DNA of 64,000 bases from Micropruina sp. GTDB lineage: Bacteria; Actinomycetota; Actinomycetes; Propionibacteriales; Propionibacteriaceae. The DNA lies in the NCBI GenBank assembly GCA_016716635.1, contig JADJVZ010000011.1:62001-126000 (forward strand), written 5' to 3'. The notes below the pieces were generated by a model. That model did not search any database, was not told the DNA's origin, and saw only the letters and a program-made list of their open reading frames with translations. How positions within the stretch are numbered: position 1 is the stretch's first letter; each line of letters starts with the position of its first letter. Shown here piece by piece: positions 17,865 through 26,504 of this stretch. The translations under genes were made by a program, and so were the position numbers.

Positions 17865-17935
17865 CGCGCTGTGGGACTCCACCGCCGCATGACCGAGGGC
17901 CTAACCTGGCCCAACAGGTTGGCGAGAGGGAAGCC

Positions 17936-18965
17936 ATGAGGCGTCGAGGCGGATCAAACGCCTGGAGAGCGATCGGATGGGGGATCGCTGCCGCAGGGAT
18001 GGCGGGCGCCGCATTGGTGGGCGACCGGATCCGGAAGGTTCGTCGGGTGCCTGCCGAACTGCGCTCGCCCTTGGCCTACGTACCGATCCCCTTCAACTCC
18101 GCCACAGTGCGGCGTCTTCGGTCCGGTGTGGAGGGGCGGACCGCCCCCAGCCGGGCCGATGTTTCGACGCGCGCCGAGGTGATCCCCGGCCTGGACGGTG
18201 CCCCGGACCTCGAGGTATTGCTCGCGGAGCGTCCGGATCGCCCGGTGGGATCGCCTGCCTTGCTGTGGATCCACGGCGGCTACGTCATCGGCAACGCCGC
18301 CATGGCGACTGCCGGCTGCGAACAATTCGCGCACGATCTCAACGCCCTCGTCGTCAGCGTCGACTACCGGCTGGCTCCGGAGAATCCCTTCCCGGCGGGT
18401 TTGGACGATTGCTTCGCCGCTTTGGTGTGGTTGCTCTCTCACGCCGACGACCTGGGTATCGATCCCGCACGCCTCGCCATCGGCGGCGACTCCGCCGGCG
18501 GCGGCCCGGCGGCGGCCCTCGCCCAGCGCGCCTTCGATGCAGGCATCCCGCTCGCGCTCCAGTTGCTGCGCTACCCGATGTTGGACGACCGCACCTGCCT
18601 GCACAAGCCAAGAAAGGGTGTCGGCGAACTGACCTGGACCCCTGCGTCCAACCGCTTCGGCTGGGCAAGCTACCTTGGCCACCCCCCGGGCGCTGCCGCG
18701 GCGGCACCGTATTCGGTTCCCGCGCCGTGCCAACCTGACCGGACTAGCGCCCGCCTGGATCGGTGTCGGCACCGCGGACCCCTTCCACGACGAAGACGTC
18801 GCCTACGCTGAAAGGCTGCGCCGAGCCGGCGTCCCGGTCACGCTGGAGATCGTCGAAGGGCTCTACCACGCCGCCGATGTTGCCGCCCCCGATGCCCCTC
18901 AATCCAGGCGGTTCTACGCCTCTCAGCGGGATGCCCTTCGCGCGGCCCTCGGCGTTGGCGTTTAG
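17936..18965 (+). pseudogene. HSL-family (family IV) esterase, interrupted by a +1 frameshift
   Basis: The first frame encodes MRRRGGSNAWRAIGWGIAAA, an N-terminal hydrophobic segment, the oxyanion motif LLWIHGGYVIGNAA and the nucleophile elbow IGGDSAGGGPAA. After GWASYLGHPPGAAAA the frame changes near 18721-18727, and the second frame continues RANLTGLAPAWIGVGTADPF with the catalytic Asp and VEGLYHAADV with the catalytic His. Removing one base gives a continuous 342-residue alpha/beta hydrolase with an intact Ser-Asp-His triad. The defect could be a recent inactivating mutation or a sequencing error. The intact enzyme would hydrolyse short acyl esters. Confidence 0.85.
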
Positions 18966-19010
18966 CGCGACCTCGGGTCCGATTGGCAGGACCGAGCGTT
19001 ACATTGGGGC

Positions 19011-19658
19011 ATGGCTTCCATCGGCTTCATTGGCTCCGGCCATATAGGTTCTCAACTCGCCCGGCTTGCCGTGGCGCAGGGCTACGACGTGGTGATGAGC
19101 AACTCTCGCGGGCCCGAAACGCTTGATGAGCTGATCGAAGACCTGGGTCCACACGCCCGCGCCGCGACATCGGTCGAGGCGGCCACGGCGGGGGATTTGG
19201 CAGTAGTCACCGTTCCGCTGCGGGCCATCGCCGAGGTGCCGGCGGAGCCGCTGGCAGGCAAGGTTGTCATCGACACCAACAACTATTACCCGGCGCGCGA
19301 CGGTGACATCCCCGAACTCGACAACGAGTCGACCACCACCGCAGAGATGCTGCAGCGGCACCTGCCGACGTCGAAGGTCGTGAAGGCGTTCAACCATCTC
19401 TACGCCGCAGAGCTGACCACCGATGGTCAGCCGACGGGCACGCCGAACCGTCGCGCGCTCGCGGTCGTGGGCAGCGATATGGACGCCATCGCGACCGTCG
19501 CGGCGCTCGTCGACTCGTTCGGTTTCGACCCCGTCACGGTCATACCACTCTCCGAGGGCTGGCGCATCCAACGCGACACCCCCGGCTACCTACCCCGGCT
19601 CACGGCGGACGAACTGCGCGCCGCGATGGCCCAGGCCAAGCGCTACCGCGACATGTGA
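19011..19658 (+). CDS. NADPH-dependent F420 reductase-like / Rossmann oxidoreductase
   Basis: A 215-residue NAD(P)-binding protein. IGFIGSGHIGSQLARLAVAQ is the nucleotide-binding GxGxxG, followed by VVMSNSRGPETL, which is typical of the F420-dependent NADP oxidoreductase family, and GKVVIDTNNYYPARDG. VVKAFNHLYAAEL is the conserved middle motif. The protein is often annotated as NADP oxidoreductase coenzyme F420-dependent. Whether the organism makes F420 cannot be judged from this window. TACATT ends five bases before the ATG, again suggesting leaderless expression. Confidence 0.82.
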   Translation: MASIGFIGSGHIGSQLARLAVAQGYDVVMSNSRGPETLDELIEDLGPHARAATSVEAATAGDLAVVTVPLRAIAEVPAEPLAGKVVIDTNNYYPARDGDIPELDNESTTTAEMLQRHLPTSKVVKAFNHLYAAELTTDGQPTGTPNRRALAVVGSDMDAIATVAALVDSFGFDPVTVIPLSEGWRIQRDTPGYLPRLTADELRAAMAQAKRYRDM

Positions 19659-19850
19659 GGAACCGCCGCCGCTGCGCCGCGAGTGAGGCAGCGGCATCCG
19701 GGGTTGCTCGGGACCAGGTTGCCGCCCGCCGGCTCGGGCGCCGGATCGGCTTGCTAGGCTAGGCACGCCTCAGTGAGGGGTTCTCGCGCACGTCGGTGAG
19801 CGGCGGTCCACCCCGGCTTCATGAGGCGCTCAGCCATCCGGGAGATAGCC

Positions 19851-21305
19851 GTGACAGATACCCGAACCAGCAGTGTGACCGCCGTCGTGATCTTGGCCGC
19901 AGGTGCCGGAACGCGCATGAAGTCCGCCACCGCGAAGGTCCTCCACACCCTGGCCGGACGTTCGATGCTCCACTACGCCGTGGACGCCGCGAACGCCGTC
20001 CAGCCCGAGCATCTTGTCGTGGTGGTGGGCCATCAGCGCGAACAGGTGATCGCCCATCTGGCCGAGATCGCACCCCACGCGGTGACCGCAGTGCAAGAAG
20101 AGCAGAACGGCACGGGGCACGCCGTCCAGGTGGGCGTCGCGGCCCTCCCCAGCGCGACCGGCACGATCGTCGTCATCTCGGGGGACGTCCCCCTGCTCAC
20201 GGGGGAAACGCTCACGACGCTGGTGGAGAAGCACGCCGCCGAGGGCAACGCCATGACGCTCCTCACCTCGCAACCGACCGATCCGACGGGGTACGGACGC
20301 ATCGTCCGCGACGGCGATCAGTGCGCGCGGATCGTCGAGCAGCGCGACGCCTCCCCAGCTGAACTCCTCATCGGCGAAATCAACGCGGGCACCTACGTCT
20401 TCGATGGCGCCACCTTGGGCGCCGGCCTTGGTGAACTGCGGACGGACAACGCCCAACGCGAGGTCTACCTCACCGACATGGTGGCCTGGACGCGCGCCCG
20501 CGGCGGACGCGTGGTCCCCTGGTTGCTGGGCGATGCCTGGCAGGCCGAGGGTGTGAACGACCGCGTCCAACTGGCCGCTGTCGGACGCGAACTGAACACT
20601 CGCCTCGTCGAGAAGTGGCAGCGCGCCGGGGTCACAGTGGTCGATCCGCACACCACCTGGATCCATCACGATGTCGACCTCGCACAGGACGTCACAATCC
20701 TGCCCAACACTCACCTCGAGGGGGCCACGAGCGTCGAGAGCGGTGCGGTGATCGGTCCCGACACCACGTTGAGTGACGTGGAGGTCGGCGCCGGGGCCAC
20801 CGTGTCCCGCACGCAGGCCAGCCTCTCGGTCATTGGTCCGAAGGCTTCAGTGGGGCCATTCGCCTACCTCCGTCCGGGCACGGTGCTCGGAGAGAACGGC
20901 AAGATCGGCACCTTCGTCGAGACCAAGAACGCCAAAATCGCAGCCGAGGCCAAGGTGCCGCACCTGACCTATTGCGGCGATGCCGTCATCGGTGAAGGCG
21001 TCAACATCGGCGCCGGAACGATCTTCGCGAACTACGACGGTGAGCATAAGCACACCTCGACCGTCGGCAACTGGAGCTTCGTGGGCAGTAACACCGTGCT
21101 CGTGGCCCCCGTTCACATCGGCGACGGGGTCTACGTGGCGGCGGGCTCGACGGTAACCTCTGACGTGGGCCCGGGTGAACTCGCCGTGGCTCGCGGGTTA
21201 CAACGCAACATTCCAGGTTGGGTGGCTCGCAAGAAAGCGGGCTCGAAGACCGCAGCGGCGGCCGAGGCAGCCCAGGCAGCCATGCAGCAGGAGGGCGCCG
21301 AGTGA
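19851..21305 (+). CDS. glmU: Bifunctional GlmU: GlcNAc-1-P uridyltransferase / glucosamine-1-P acetyltransferase
   Basis: A 484-residue enzyme making UDP-GlcNAc for peptidoglycan and mycothiol. The N-terminal pyrophosphorylase has VVILAAGAGTRMKSATAKVLH; VSGDVPLL-like VVISGDVPLLTGE and INAGTYVFDG follow. The C-terminal left-handed beta-helix carries VGPFAYLRPGTVLGENGKIG, FVETKNAKI, and NIGAGTIFANYDGEHKHTS, the acetyltransferase active site. GTG 19851 is chosen because GGGAG lies eight bases upstream; an upstream ATG (19821) lacks support. It overlaps prs by four bases. The 190 bases upstream (19659-19850) hold no gene that I can support. Confidence 0.96.
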   Translation: MTDTRTSSVTAVVILAAGAGTRMKSATAKVLHTLAGRSMLHYAVDAANAVQPEHLVVVVGHQREQVIAHLAEIAPHAVTAVQEEQNGTGHAVQVGVAALPSATGTIVVISGDVPLLTGETLTTLVEKHAAEGNAMTLLTSQPTDPTGYGRIVRDGDQCARIVEQRDASPAELLIGEINAGTYVFDGATLGAGLGELRTDNAQREVYLTDMVAWTRARGGRVVPWLLGDAWQAEGVNDRVQLAAVGRELNTRLVEKWQRAGVTVVDPHTTWIHHDVDLAQDVTILPNTHLEGATSVESGAVIGPDTTLSDVEVGAGATVSRTQASLSVIGPKASVGPFAYLRPGTVLGENGKIGTFVETKNAKIAAEAKVPHLTYCGDAVIGEGVNIGAGTIFANYDGEHKHTSTVGNWSFVGSNTVLVAPVHIGDGVYVAAGSTVTSDVGPGELAVARGLQRNIPGWVARKKAGSKTAAAAEAAQAAMQQEGAE

Positions 21306-22282
21306 GTGGCATCAAAAGGGCCGACGACAAGCACCTGATGCTCTGCACAGGTCGCGCCTACCCCGAACTGGCCGAAGAAATCGCCGAGATTCTTGGGGTG
21401 GAGCTGGTCCCGACCCGGGCGCTCACGTACGCCAACTCCGAGATTTACGTCCGTTTTGAGGAATCTGTTCGCGGCGCCGACACGTTCGTGATCCAAAGCC
21501 ATTGCGCCCCCGTGAACGAGTGGCTCATGGAGCAACTCATCATGGTGGACGCCCTCAAACGCGCCTCTGCCGACCGGATCACCGTCGTGGCCCCGTTCTA
21601 CCCCTACGGCCGCCAAGACAAAAAGCACGCTGGCCGCGAGCCCATCTCGGCTCGCCTGGTGGCCGACCTGTACGAGACCGCCGGGGCGGATCGCCTCATG
21701 AGCGTCGACCTGCACGCGGCCCAGATTCAGGGTTTCTTCAACGGCCCCTGGGACCACCTCTTCGCCATGCCGATCCTGGCCGACTACGTCGCCGACAAGT
21801 ACGGTCACCAAGAAATCACCGTTGTCTCCCCGGACGCCGGACGGGTGCGCCTGGCCGACATGTGGACCGAGCGCCTCGGCAAGCCGCTGGCCATCATCCA
21901 CAAGCGCCGGGACCCGAACAAGGCCAACGAGGTCACCGTCGGCGAGGTCGTGGGTGATGTCGAGGGCCGGGTGTGTCTGCTCGTGGACGACATGATCGAC
22001 ACCGCCGGCACCATTTGCGCCGCCGCTCAAACCCTCAAAGACCATGGCGCCGCCGCGGTGATCGCCGCTGCCACGCATCCGGTGCTCTCGGGCCCCGCGA
22101 TCAAGCGACTCAACGCCTCGGCGTTCGAGGAGGTCATCGTGACCAACACCTTGCCGATCGCCGACGAAAACCTCATCCCGAAGCTCACCGTGCTCTCGAT
22201 CGCCCCGATGATCGCCCAGGCGATCCGCGAGGTCTGGGAGGACGGTTCCGTCGCCGCGATGTTCGACGGCAAGGGCCACTAA
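21302..22282 (+). CDS. prs: Ribose-phosphate pyrophosphokinase (PRPP synthetase)
   Basis: A 326-residue enzyme making PRPP from ribose-5-phosphate and ATP for nucleotide, His and Trp synthesis. MLCTGRAYPELAEEIAEILG begins the family. The catalytic flexible region is FYPYGRQDKKHAGREPISARLVADL, the metal site SVDLHAAQIQGFF and the PRPP loop VCLLVDDMIDTAGTI. The GTG overlaps the glmU stop, so the two are translationally coupled, as in many actinobacteria. CorA, with its own promoter, intervenes before rplY. Confidence 0.96.
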   Translation: MSGIKRADDKHLMLCTGRAYPELAEEIAEILGVELVPTRALTYANSEIYVRFEESVRGADTFVIQSHCAPVNEWLMEQLIMVDALKRASADRITVVAPFYPYGRQDKKHAGREPISARLVADLYETAGADRLMSVDLHAAQIQGFFNGPWDHLFAMPILADYVADKYGHQEITVVSPDAGRVRLADMWTERLGKPLAIIHKRRDPNKANEVTVGEVVGDVEGRVCLLVDDMIDTAGTICAAAQTLKDHGAAAVIAAATHPVLSGPAIKRLNASAFEEVIVTNTLPIADENLIPKLTVLSIAPMIAQAIREVWEDGSVAAMFDGKGH

Positions 22283-22444
22283 GGCGCGAGGTCATCTTCG
22301 CGCGGGCGCTCCGGGGAACAGCCGCTGCGGCTATGCGGACGCCCTGTCCGGCGGTGCGGGCGTGACGAGCGTCCTTGCCGCGACCATCGGGCCGTGCGCA
22401 CGAATCAAGGGCCGAAACCTGGTCTGCTAGCCCCTTCGTCAGCC

Positions 22445-22450
22445 TAGGCT
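22445..22450 (+). promoter_or_regulatory. -10 hexamer TAGGCT of a leaderless promoter for corA, inside a 12-bp palindrome
   Basis: TAGGCT ends six bases before ATG 22457. It is embedded in the perfect palindrome CAGCCTAGGCTG (22440-22451), so a symmetric regulator could occlude the -10 site. The rest of the 22283-22456 gap holds nothing that I can identify. Confidence 0.45.
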
Positions 22451-22456
22451 GCGGAC

Positions 22457-23461
22457 ATGGCAGAGGCGCGACTGTTGTGGTTCGACACGGCGTCCGGCAA
22501 CGTGTCCGAACGCAGCGTTGATGAGCTGCCCGCTTTCGCAGCCGACCCCTCCGGGTGGCTGTGGTTGGACGTCCCCGAACCTGACGCCGCGGTCGGGGCC
22601 TGGTTGCGCGATGTCTTCGGGTTGCCACTGCAAGCCATCGAGTCGGTGCTGGAGCGCAACCACGTGCCGCGCCTTTATCCGGTGGGTGGCGATGTCATCT
22701 TCGTCGTCCTGCACCGCCCCGATCCCGGCGCGCAGGGCCACATCCACTACCTGGAGCTGGACCAGTTTGTCGGGCCCCACTACCTCATCACCACCCACGG
22801 CCCCCGCAGCCCGAAGGTCGAGCTCTCCCATCTGCTCGTGGAAACCGACGCGGTGGCCGAGCGGGTGCTCACCGGACGACTGGCGGTGACGTCTCCCGCC
22901 GAACTGGCCCACCGGATCGTCTCGCGGCTGATCCGTTCCGAGGAGGCCTTCGTCAACGACTTGGCACGACAGGTCGGTCTCCTCGAACAGAAGGTGATGG
23001 CCCACGAGGGCGACCACGATCCGCAGGCTTTCCTCGAAGACTTGTTCCAGGCGCGGCACGCCCTTCTGACCGTCCAGACCATGGCCATGCAGAGCGCCGA
23101 AATCTATGGACGCGGGGTGCGGCTGGCGGCGCGAAGCACCGGCAACATGCGCAAGGTGATCCGCGACCTCCAGGACCAATACGACCGCATCGGACGTATC
23201 GCCCACAGCCAGCTGGCTTTTCTCGGGGGCGTCACCGAGTACTACCGGGCCCGGACCGACACCCGGATGACCATTGCCGCCGAGCGGCTCGCCGTCATCG
23301 CCGCCGTCACCTTGCCCGTCACCGCCATCTCGTCGGTGTTGGGCATGAATGTCATCGTCCAAGACGAGATGAACTGGCCCTGGCTCATTGCCCTCTTGGC
23401 CGTGATGTCCGTGCTGAGCTTGGTATTGCTCACCTGGGCGAAACGCCGCGGCTGGTGGTGA
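22457..23461 (+). CDS. corA: CorA-family Mg2+/divalent cation channel
   Basis: A 334-residue CorA. The large N-terminal cytoplasmic domain is followed by the long helix (ARSTGNMRKVIRDLQDQYDRIG) leading to two C-terminal membrane segments. The first segment ends in the pore signature, here LGMNVIVQDEMNW (GMN conserved), and the protein ends in the basic AKRRGWW. It imports Mg2+, possibly Co2+ or Ni2+. It appears inserted as an independent unit between prs and rplY, which are usually adjacent or close in related genomes. Confidence 0.92.
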   Translation: MAEARLLWFDTASGNVSERSVDELPAFAADPSGWLWLDVPEPDAAVGAWLRDVFGLPLQAIESVLERNHVPRLYPVGGDVIFVVLHRPDPGAQGHIHYLELDQFVGPHYLITTHGPRSPKVELSHLLVETDAVAERVLTGRLAVTSPAELAHRIVSRLIRSEEAFVNDLARQVGLLEQKVMAHEGDHDPQAFLEDLFQARHALLTVQTMAMQSAEIYGRGVRLAARSTGNMRKVIRDLQDQYDRIGRIAHSQLAFLGGVTEYYRARTDTRMTIAAERLAVIAAVTLPVTAISSVLGMNVIVQDEMNWPWLIALLAVMSVLSLVLLTWAKRRGWW

Positions 23462-23633
23462 GCCACCTCAGGGCCGTGCGGTTCCAGCTCAAGATCACCT
23501 CCGATTCGCAGCCCTGAGCGCGGACGCGATAAGCTACCCAGGTTGCCTCGGCGAGGGGCCCTCCGGCCCGTGATCGACAAGGTCCTCCCTTCGCTGAGCC
23601 CTGAGTTTGCATCCGAGGTTGAGGAGTCCGTTC

Positions 23634-24236
23634 GTGTCTGAGATCAAGTTGTCCGCTAAGGCCCGCTCCGAGTTCGGGAAGGGCGCTGCGCGCCGCACCC
23701 GCCGCGCTGGTCTTGTGCCCGCCGTCCTGTACGGCCATGGCACCGATCCTGTCCACATTGCCCTGCCGCACCACGACACGCAGCTGGCGCTTCGTACCGC
23801 CAATGCGCTGCTCACGATTTCGATCGACGGCGGCCCGGTGACGCTGGCCCTGCCCAAGCAGGTGCAGCGCGACCCCATCAAGGGTGACATCGAGCACCTC
23901 GACCTCCTCATCGTGAAGCGCGGCGAGAAGGTCACCGTTGAGATCCCGCTGGTCGTCGTCGACGATGAGAAGGTTGTTGGCGTTGTCACCATCGACGCGC
24001 AGACCCTCACCATCGAGGCCGAGGCCACCCACATCCCGTCCGAGATCGTCGTTTCCGTCGAGGGACTCGAGATCGGCGATCGCATCACCGTCGCCCAGCT
24101 GAAGCTGCCCGAGGGCGCTGTGTACAACGGCGACCCCGAGCACCTGATCCTCTCGATCGCCGCCACGCGCGCCGAGACGGCGGCTGCGGGCGAGGGCGAA
24201 GAGGGCGCCGAGGAGTCCTCCAGCGACGAGGCGTGA
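23634..24236 (+). CDS. rplY: 50S ribosomal protein L25 (general stress protein CTC type)
   Basis: A 200-residue long-form L25. The N-terminal 5S-rRNA-binding domain (SEIKLSAKARSEFGKGAARR, VPAVLYGHGTDPVHIALP, KQVQRDPIKGDIEHLDLLIV) is followed by the TL5/CTC beta domain and a strongly acidic tail, EGEEGAEESSSDEA. GTG 23634 is chosen because GAGGAG lies just upstream. A stretch GATAAGCT near 23528 could be its -10 region. pth follows after ten bases, the standard rplY-pth pair. Confidence 0.96.
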   Translation: MSEIKLSAKARSEFGKGAARRTRRAGLVPAVLYGHGTDPVHIALPHHDTQLALRTANALLTISIDGGPVTLALPKQVQRDPIKGDIEHLDLLIVKRGEKVTVEIPLVVVDDEKVVGVVTIDAQTLTIEAEATHIPSEIVVSVEGLEIGDRITVAQLKLPEGAVYNGDPEHLILSIAATRAETAAAGEGEEGAEESSSDEA

Positions 24237-24246
24237 CTTCCCCGTC

Positions 24247-24846
24247 ATGACGACATGGCTAGTGGTCGGGCTCGGTAATCCGGGCCCGACCTACGCATTT
24301 CACCGGCACAACGCTGGCTACCTCGTGGTGGACGATCTGGCTCGCCGGGCCCGCACGACGTTCGCCGCGCCCAGGGGCATGAAGGCCGACGTGGCCGAGA
24401 CCCGGATCACCGCCGCGGGCGTCGGGGGTATCGGCGCAGACGCCGACAAGCTGGTCTTGATGCGCTCGCGCACCTACATGAACGAGTCCGGGTCGTCGGT
24501 CGCCAAGGTGGCCCGGTTCTTCCAGGTCAAGCCCGACCACATCATCGCCGTCCACGATGAACTCGACATCGACTTCGGGCAACTGCGGCTCAAATTCGGC
24601 GGCGGCGACAACGGCCACAACGGGCTGAAGTCCATGCGGTCCCACCTTGGGACGGGCGACTTCTTCCGCGTCCGGTTCGGCATCGGCCGCCCGCCCGGAC
24701 GCCAAGAGCCCGCCGATTTCGTCCTCACCAACTTTCCGGCCGCCCTCCGCGAAGAGGTGGCGCTCGAGGTTGGACGCGCCGCCGACGCGGTCGAGAGCCT
24801 GATCCTCGAGGGCCTCCAGGCCACTCAGAACAAGTTCAACTCCTGA
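24247..24846 (+). CDS. pth: Peptidyl-tRNA hydrolase
   Basis: A 199-residue Pth that recycles peptidyl-tRNA released from stalled ribosomes. VVGLGNPGPTYAFHRHNAGYLVVD contains the catalytic His; LMRSRTYMNESGSSVAKVARFF, VHDELDIDFGQLRLKFGGGDNGHNGLKS and FFRVRFGIGRPPGR are the remaining family motifs with the catalytic Asp and Asn. It is cotranscribed with rplY. Its stop lies four bases from the end of the convergent MDR gene. Confidence 0.96.
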   Translation: MTTWLVVGLGNPGPTYAFHRHNAGYLVVDDLARRARTTFAAPRGMKADVAETRITAAGVGGIGADADKLVLMRSRTYMNESGSSVAKVARFFQVKPDHIIAVHDELDIDFGQLRLKFGGGDNGHNGLKSMRSHLGTGDFFRVRFGIGRPPGRQEPADFVLTNFPAALREEVALEVGRAADAVESLILEGLQATQNKFNS

Positions 24847-24849
24847 GCC

Positions 24850-26493
24850 TCAGCCCTTGAGGCGGAGCAGCGCTGCCTCGGCGGCAGGTGTCCAGCGCCC
24901 GTTGTCCATGGCCGCGGCCACCTCGGGCATGACGTCCGGAAGCTCTGCCAGGCGGACCAACCCCATGTCGTGCAGCATCGGGAAGACCATGATCTTGCCG
25001 CCGGACGTCCGATTGATGACCGAGTTGATGGCGTCGGTGAAGCCCGCCATGCCAGTGATGGCGTCCAACGAAATCGTCGTGTCGAGGCGGCCGGATTCGA
25101 TCTTGCGCAGGACGGTCGCCATGTCGGTGTTCTCCGAGCCGGAGGTGCCCAGGATGAACACGTGGTCGGCGATCACGTGCTGCAGGTCGAGCTCCACCAG
25201 CGTTCCGGCAGCGACACCCGCGAAAGCGTTGACGATGGCCCCGGGGCCGGCGAGATCGACCGACTGGGCGAGCACCGCGGGCACCGGCACCAGGCACACC
25301 ACGAACGTATAACCGGGCTGCAGGGGCACGCCGCCGGTGTTCACGTAGCGCACGCGCACCCCGTCCGCAGCCGCGGCCGGATCCACGACCTTGGCGAGGT
25401 GGGCGAGCCGATCGTCGCTGAGGTCCGTGGCGTCGATGGTGATCCCCGGGACTCCCGACACGGCGGCGCGCATCACGTGCATGAGGCCCATCGGGCCAGC
25501 GGCCCCCAGCACTGCGAGGCTGTCACCAGGACGGATCTCCCCGGTGGCTGGAATCCAGGCGTAGCCGTCGGCGGGATCTGAGCCGGTGGTGCCGCAGTAG
25601 CGGATGTAGTCGTAGTGGATGCGCCCAACATCGATCTTCACGCGCCGCCCGAACTGGACGCCCCCGAGCACCACGTTGCAGTAGCCGCGAGTGGCGAGCA
25701 GCGGCCCGAGAAGTTCGGCGGTATCGGCGTCCGCGCCGAAGTAGACAATGTCGTCGAACTGCTTCGGCGCGACCGCGGCGAGGTCGTCCAGCGCCGTGGC
25801 GCCGGGCAGGCTGCAGCCGTGCGTCGCGATCGACGCCGGGGTAGCCGTCGCGATCAGGGCGTCCAGGTGCGAGGGGGTCACGCCGGGGTCGGCGACGACC
25901 AGCAGGCGTCCGCCGGGCAGCAGGGCGTGACGCTCGGGCCAGGCGTAGCTGCCCTCGACGGTGGCCCAGGGCTCGATCAGCCCGATGGCCGCGGACGACG
26001 GGCCGTCCGCGACGTGGAGCAGGTACTCCTCGCCGGAGGGAGCCACGACACAGCGCTCGTCGATGAGGGCGTACTCCTGCAGCGCGCCCTCGAAGTTGTA
26101 GCCGAACGCACCGTTCGAGGTCGCGGTGGGCAGGTGCTTCCAGTCCGCTTGGACCAGCACCCGGTCACCCACCTTGAAATGGGTCACCTGGTCACCGACG
26201 ACGACGATCCGTCCCACGGGCTCGTGGCCCGGGGTCGTCGGACGATCGTCCGGCGCGTAGCTCGGAATCTCCGCGAGCACCTCAGGTGAGAGGCCGCTCA
26301 CGAGGCCGGTCTTACGCGGATGTGTGTCGAACGCGTGCAGCAGCTTGGTGTCAGAGAAGCAGATGCCGCAGGCCTCGACCTTGAGCAACATCTGGTGAGG
26401 GCCGACTGGGTAGACCGGCTTGGCGGGATTCACCACGATCTGGTCGACGCCCACGAACTGAATGGCGTGCTGTGTTTCGGGAATGGTGGTCAT
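24850..26493 (-). CDS. Zinc-dependent medium-chain dehydrogenase, unusually long, substrate unknown
   Basis: A 547-residue MDR oxidoreductase. Catalytic-zinc ligands are visible in EACGICFSDTK (Cys45) and the GHEPVGRIVVVGDQVTHFKVGDRVLV block. The four-cysteine structural-zinc loop of classical alcohol dehydrogenases is absent. The NAD-binding fold has LAVLGAAGPMGLMHVMRA. At 547 residues it is about 200 longer than typical MDRs: an insertion between the domains (VEGSYAWPERHALLPGGRLLVV to about residue 300) looks like a second, incomplete Rossmann unit. The ATG at 26493 begins MTTIPETQHAIQFVG. It is the last gene of a three-gene operon with an SDR and a PHP-type protein, probably for oxidation of a sugar or sugar acid. 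Confidence 0.75.
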   Translation of the reverse strand: MTTIPETQHAIQFVGVDQIVVNPAKPVYPVGPHQMLLKVEACGICFSDTKLLHAFDTHPRKTGLVSGLSPEVLAEIPSYAPDDRPTTPGHEPVGRIVVVGDQVTHFKVGDRVLVQADWKHLPTATSNGAFGYNFEGALQEYALIDERCVVAPSGEEYLLHVADGPSSAAIGLIEPWATVEGSYAWPERHALLPGGRLLVVADPGVTPSHLDALIATATPASIATHGCSLPGATALDDLAAVAPKQFDDIVYFGADADTAELLGPLLATRGYCNVVLGGVQFGRRVKIDVGRIHYDYIRYCGTTGSDPADGYAWIPATGEIRPGDSLAVLGAAGPMGLMHVMRAAVSGVPGITIDATDLSDDRLAHLAKVVDPAAAADGVRVRYVNTGGVPLQPGYTFVVCLVPVPAVLAQSVDLAGPGAIVNAFAGVAAGTLVELDLQHVIADHVFILGTSGSENTDMATVLRKIESGRLDTTISLDAITGMAGFTDAINSVINRTSGGKIMVFPMLHDMGLVRLAELPDVMPEVAAAMDNGRWTPAAEAALLRLKG

Positions 26494-26504
26494 GGGGTTC
26501 CTTC

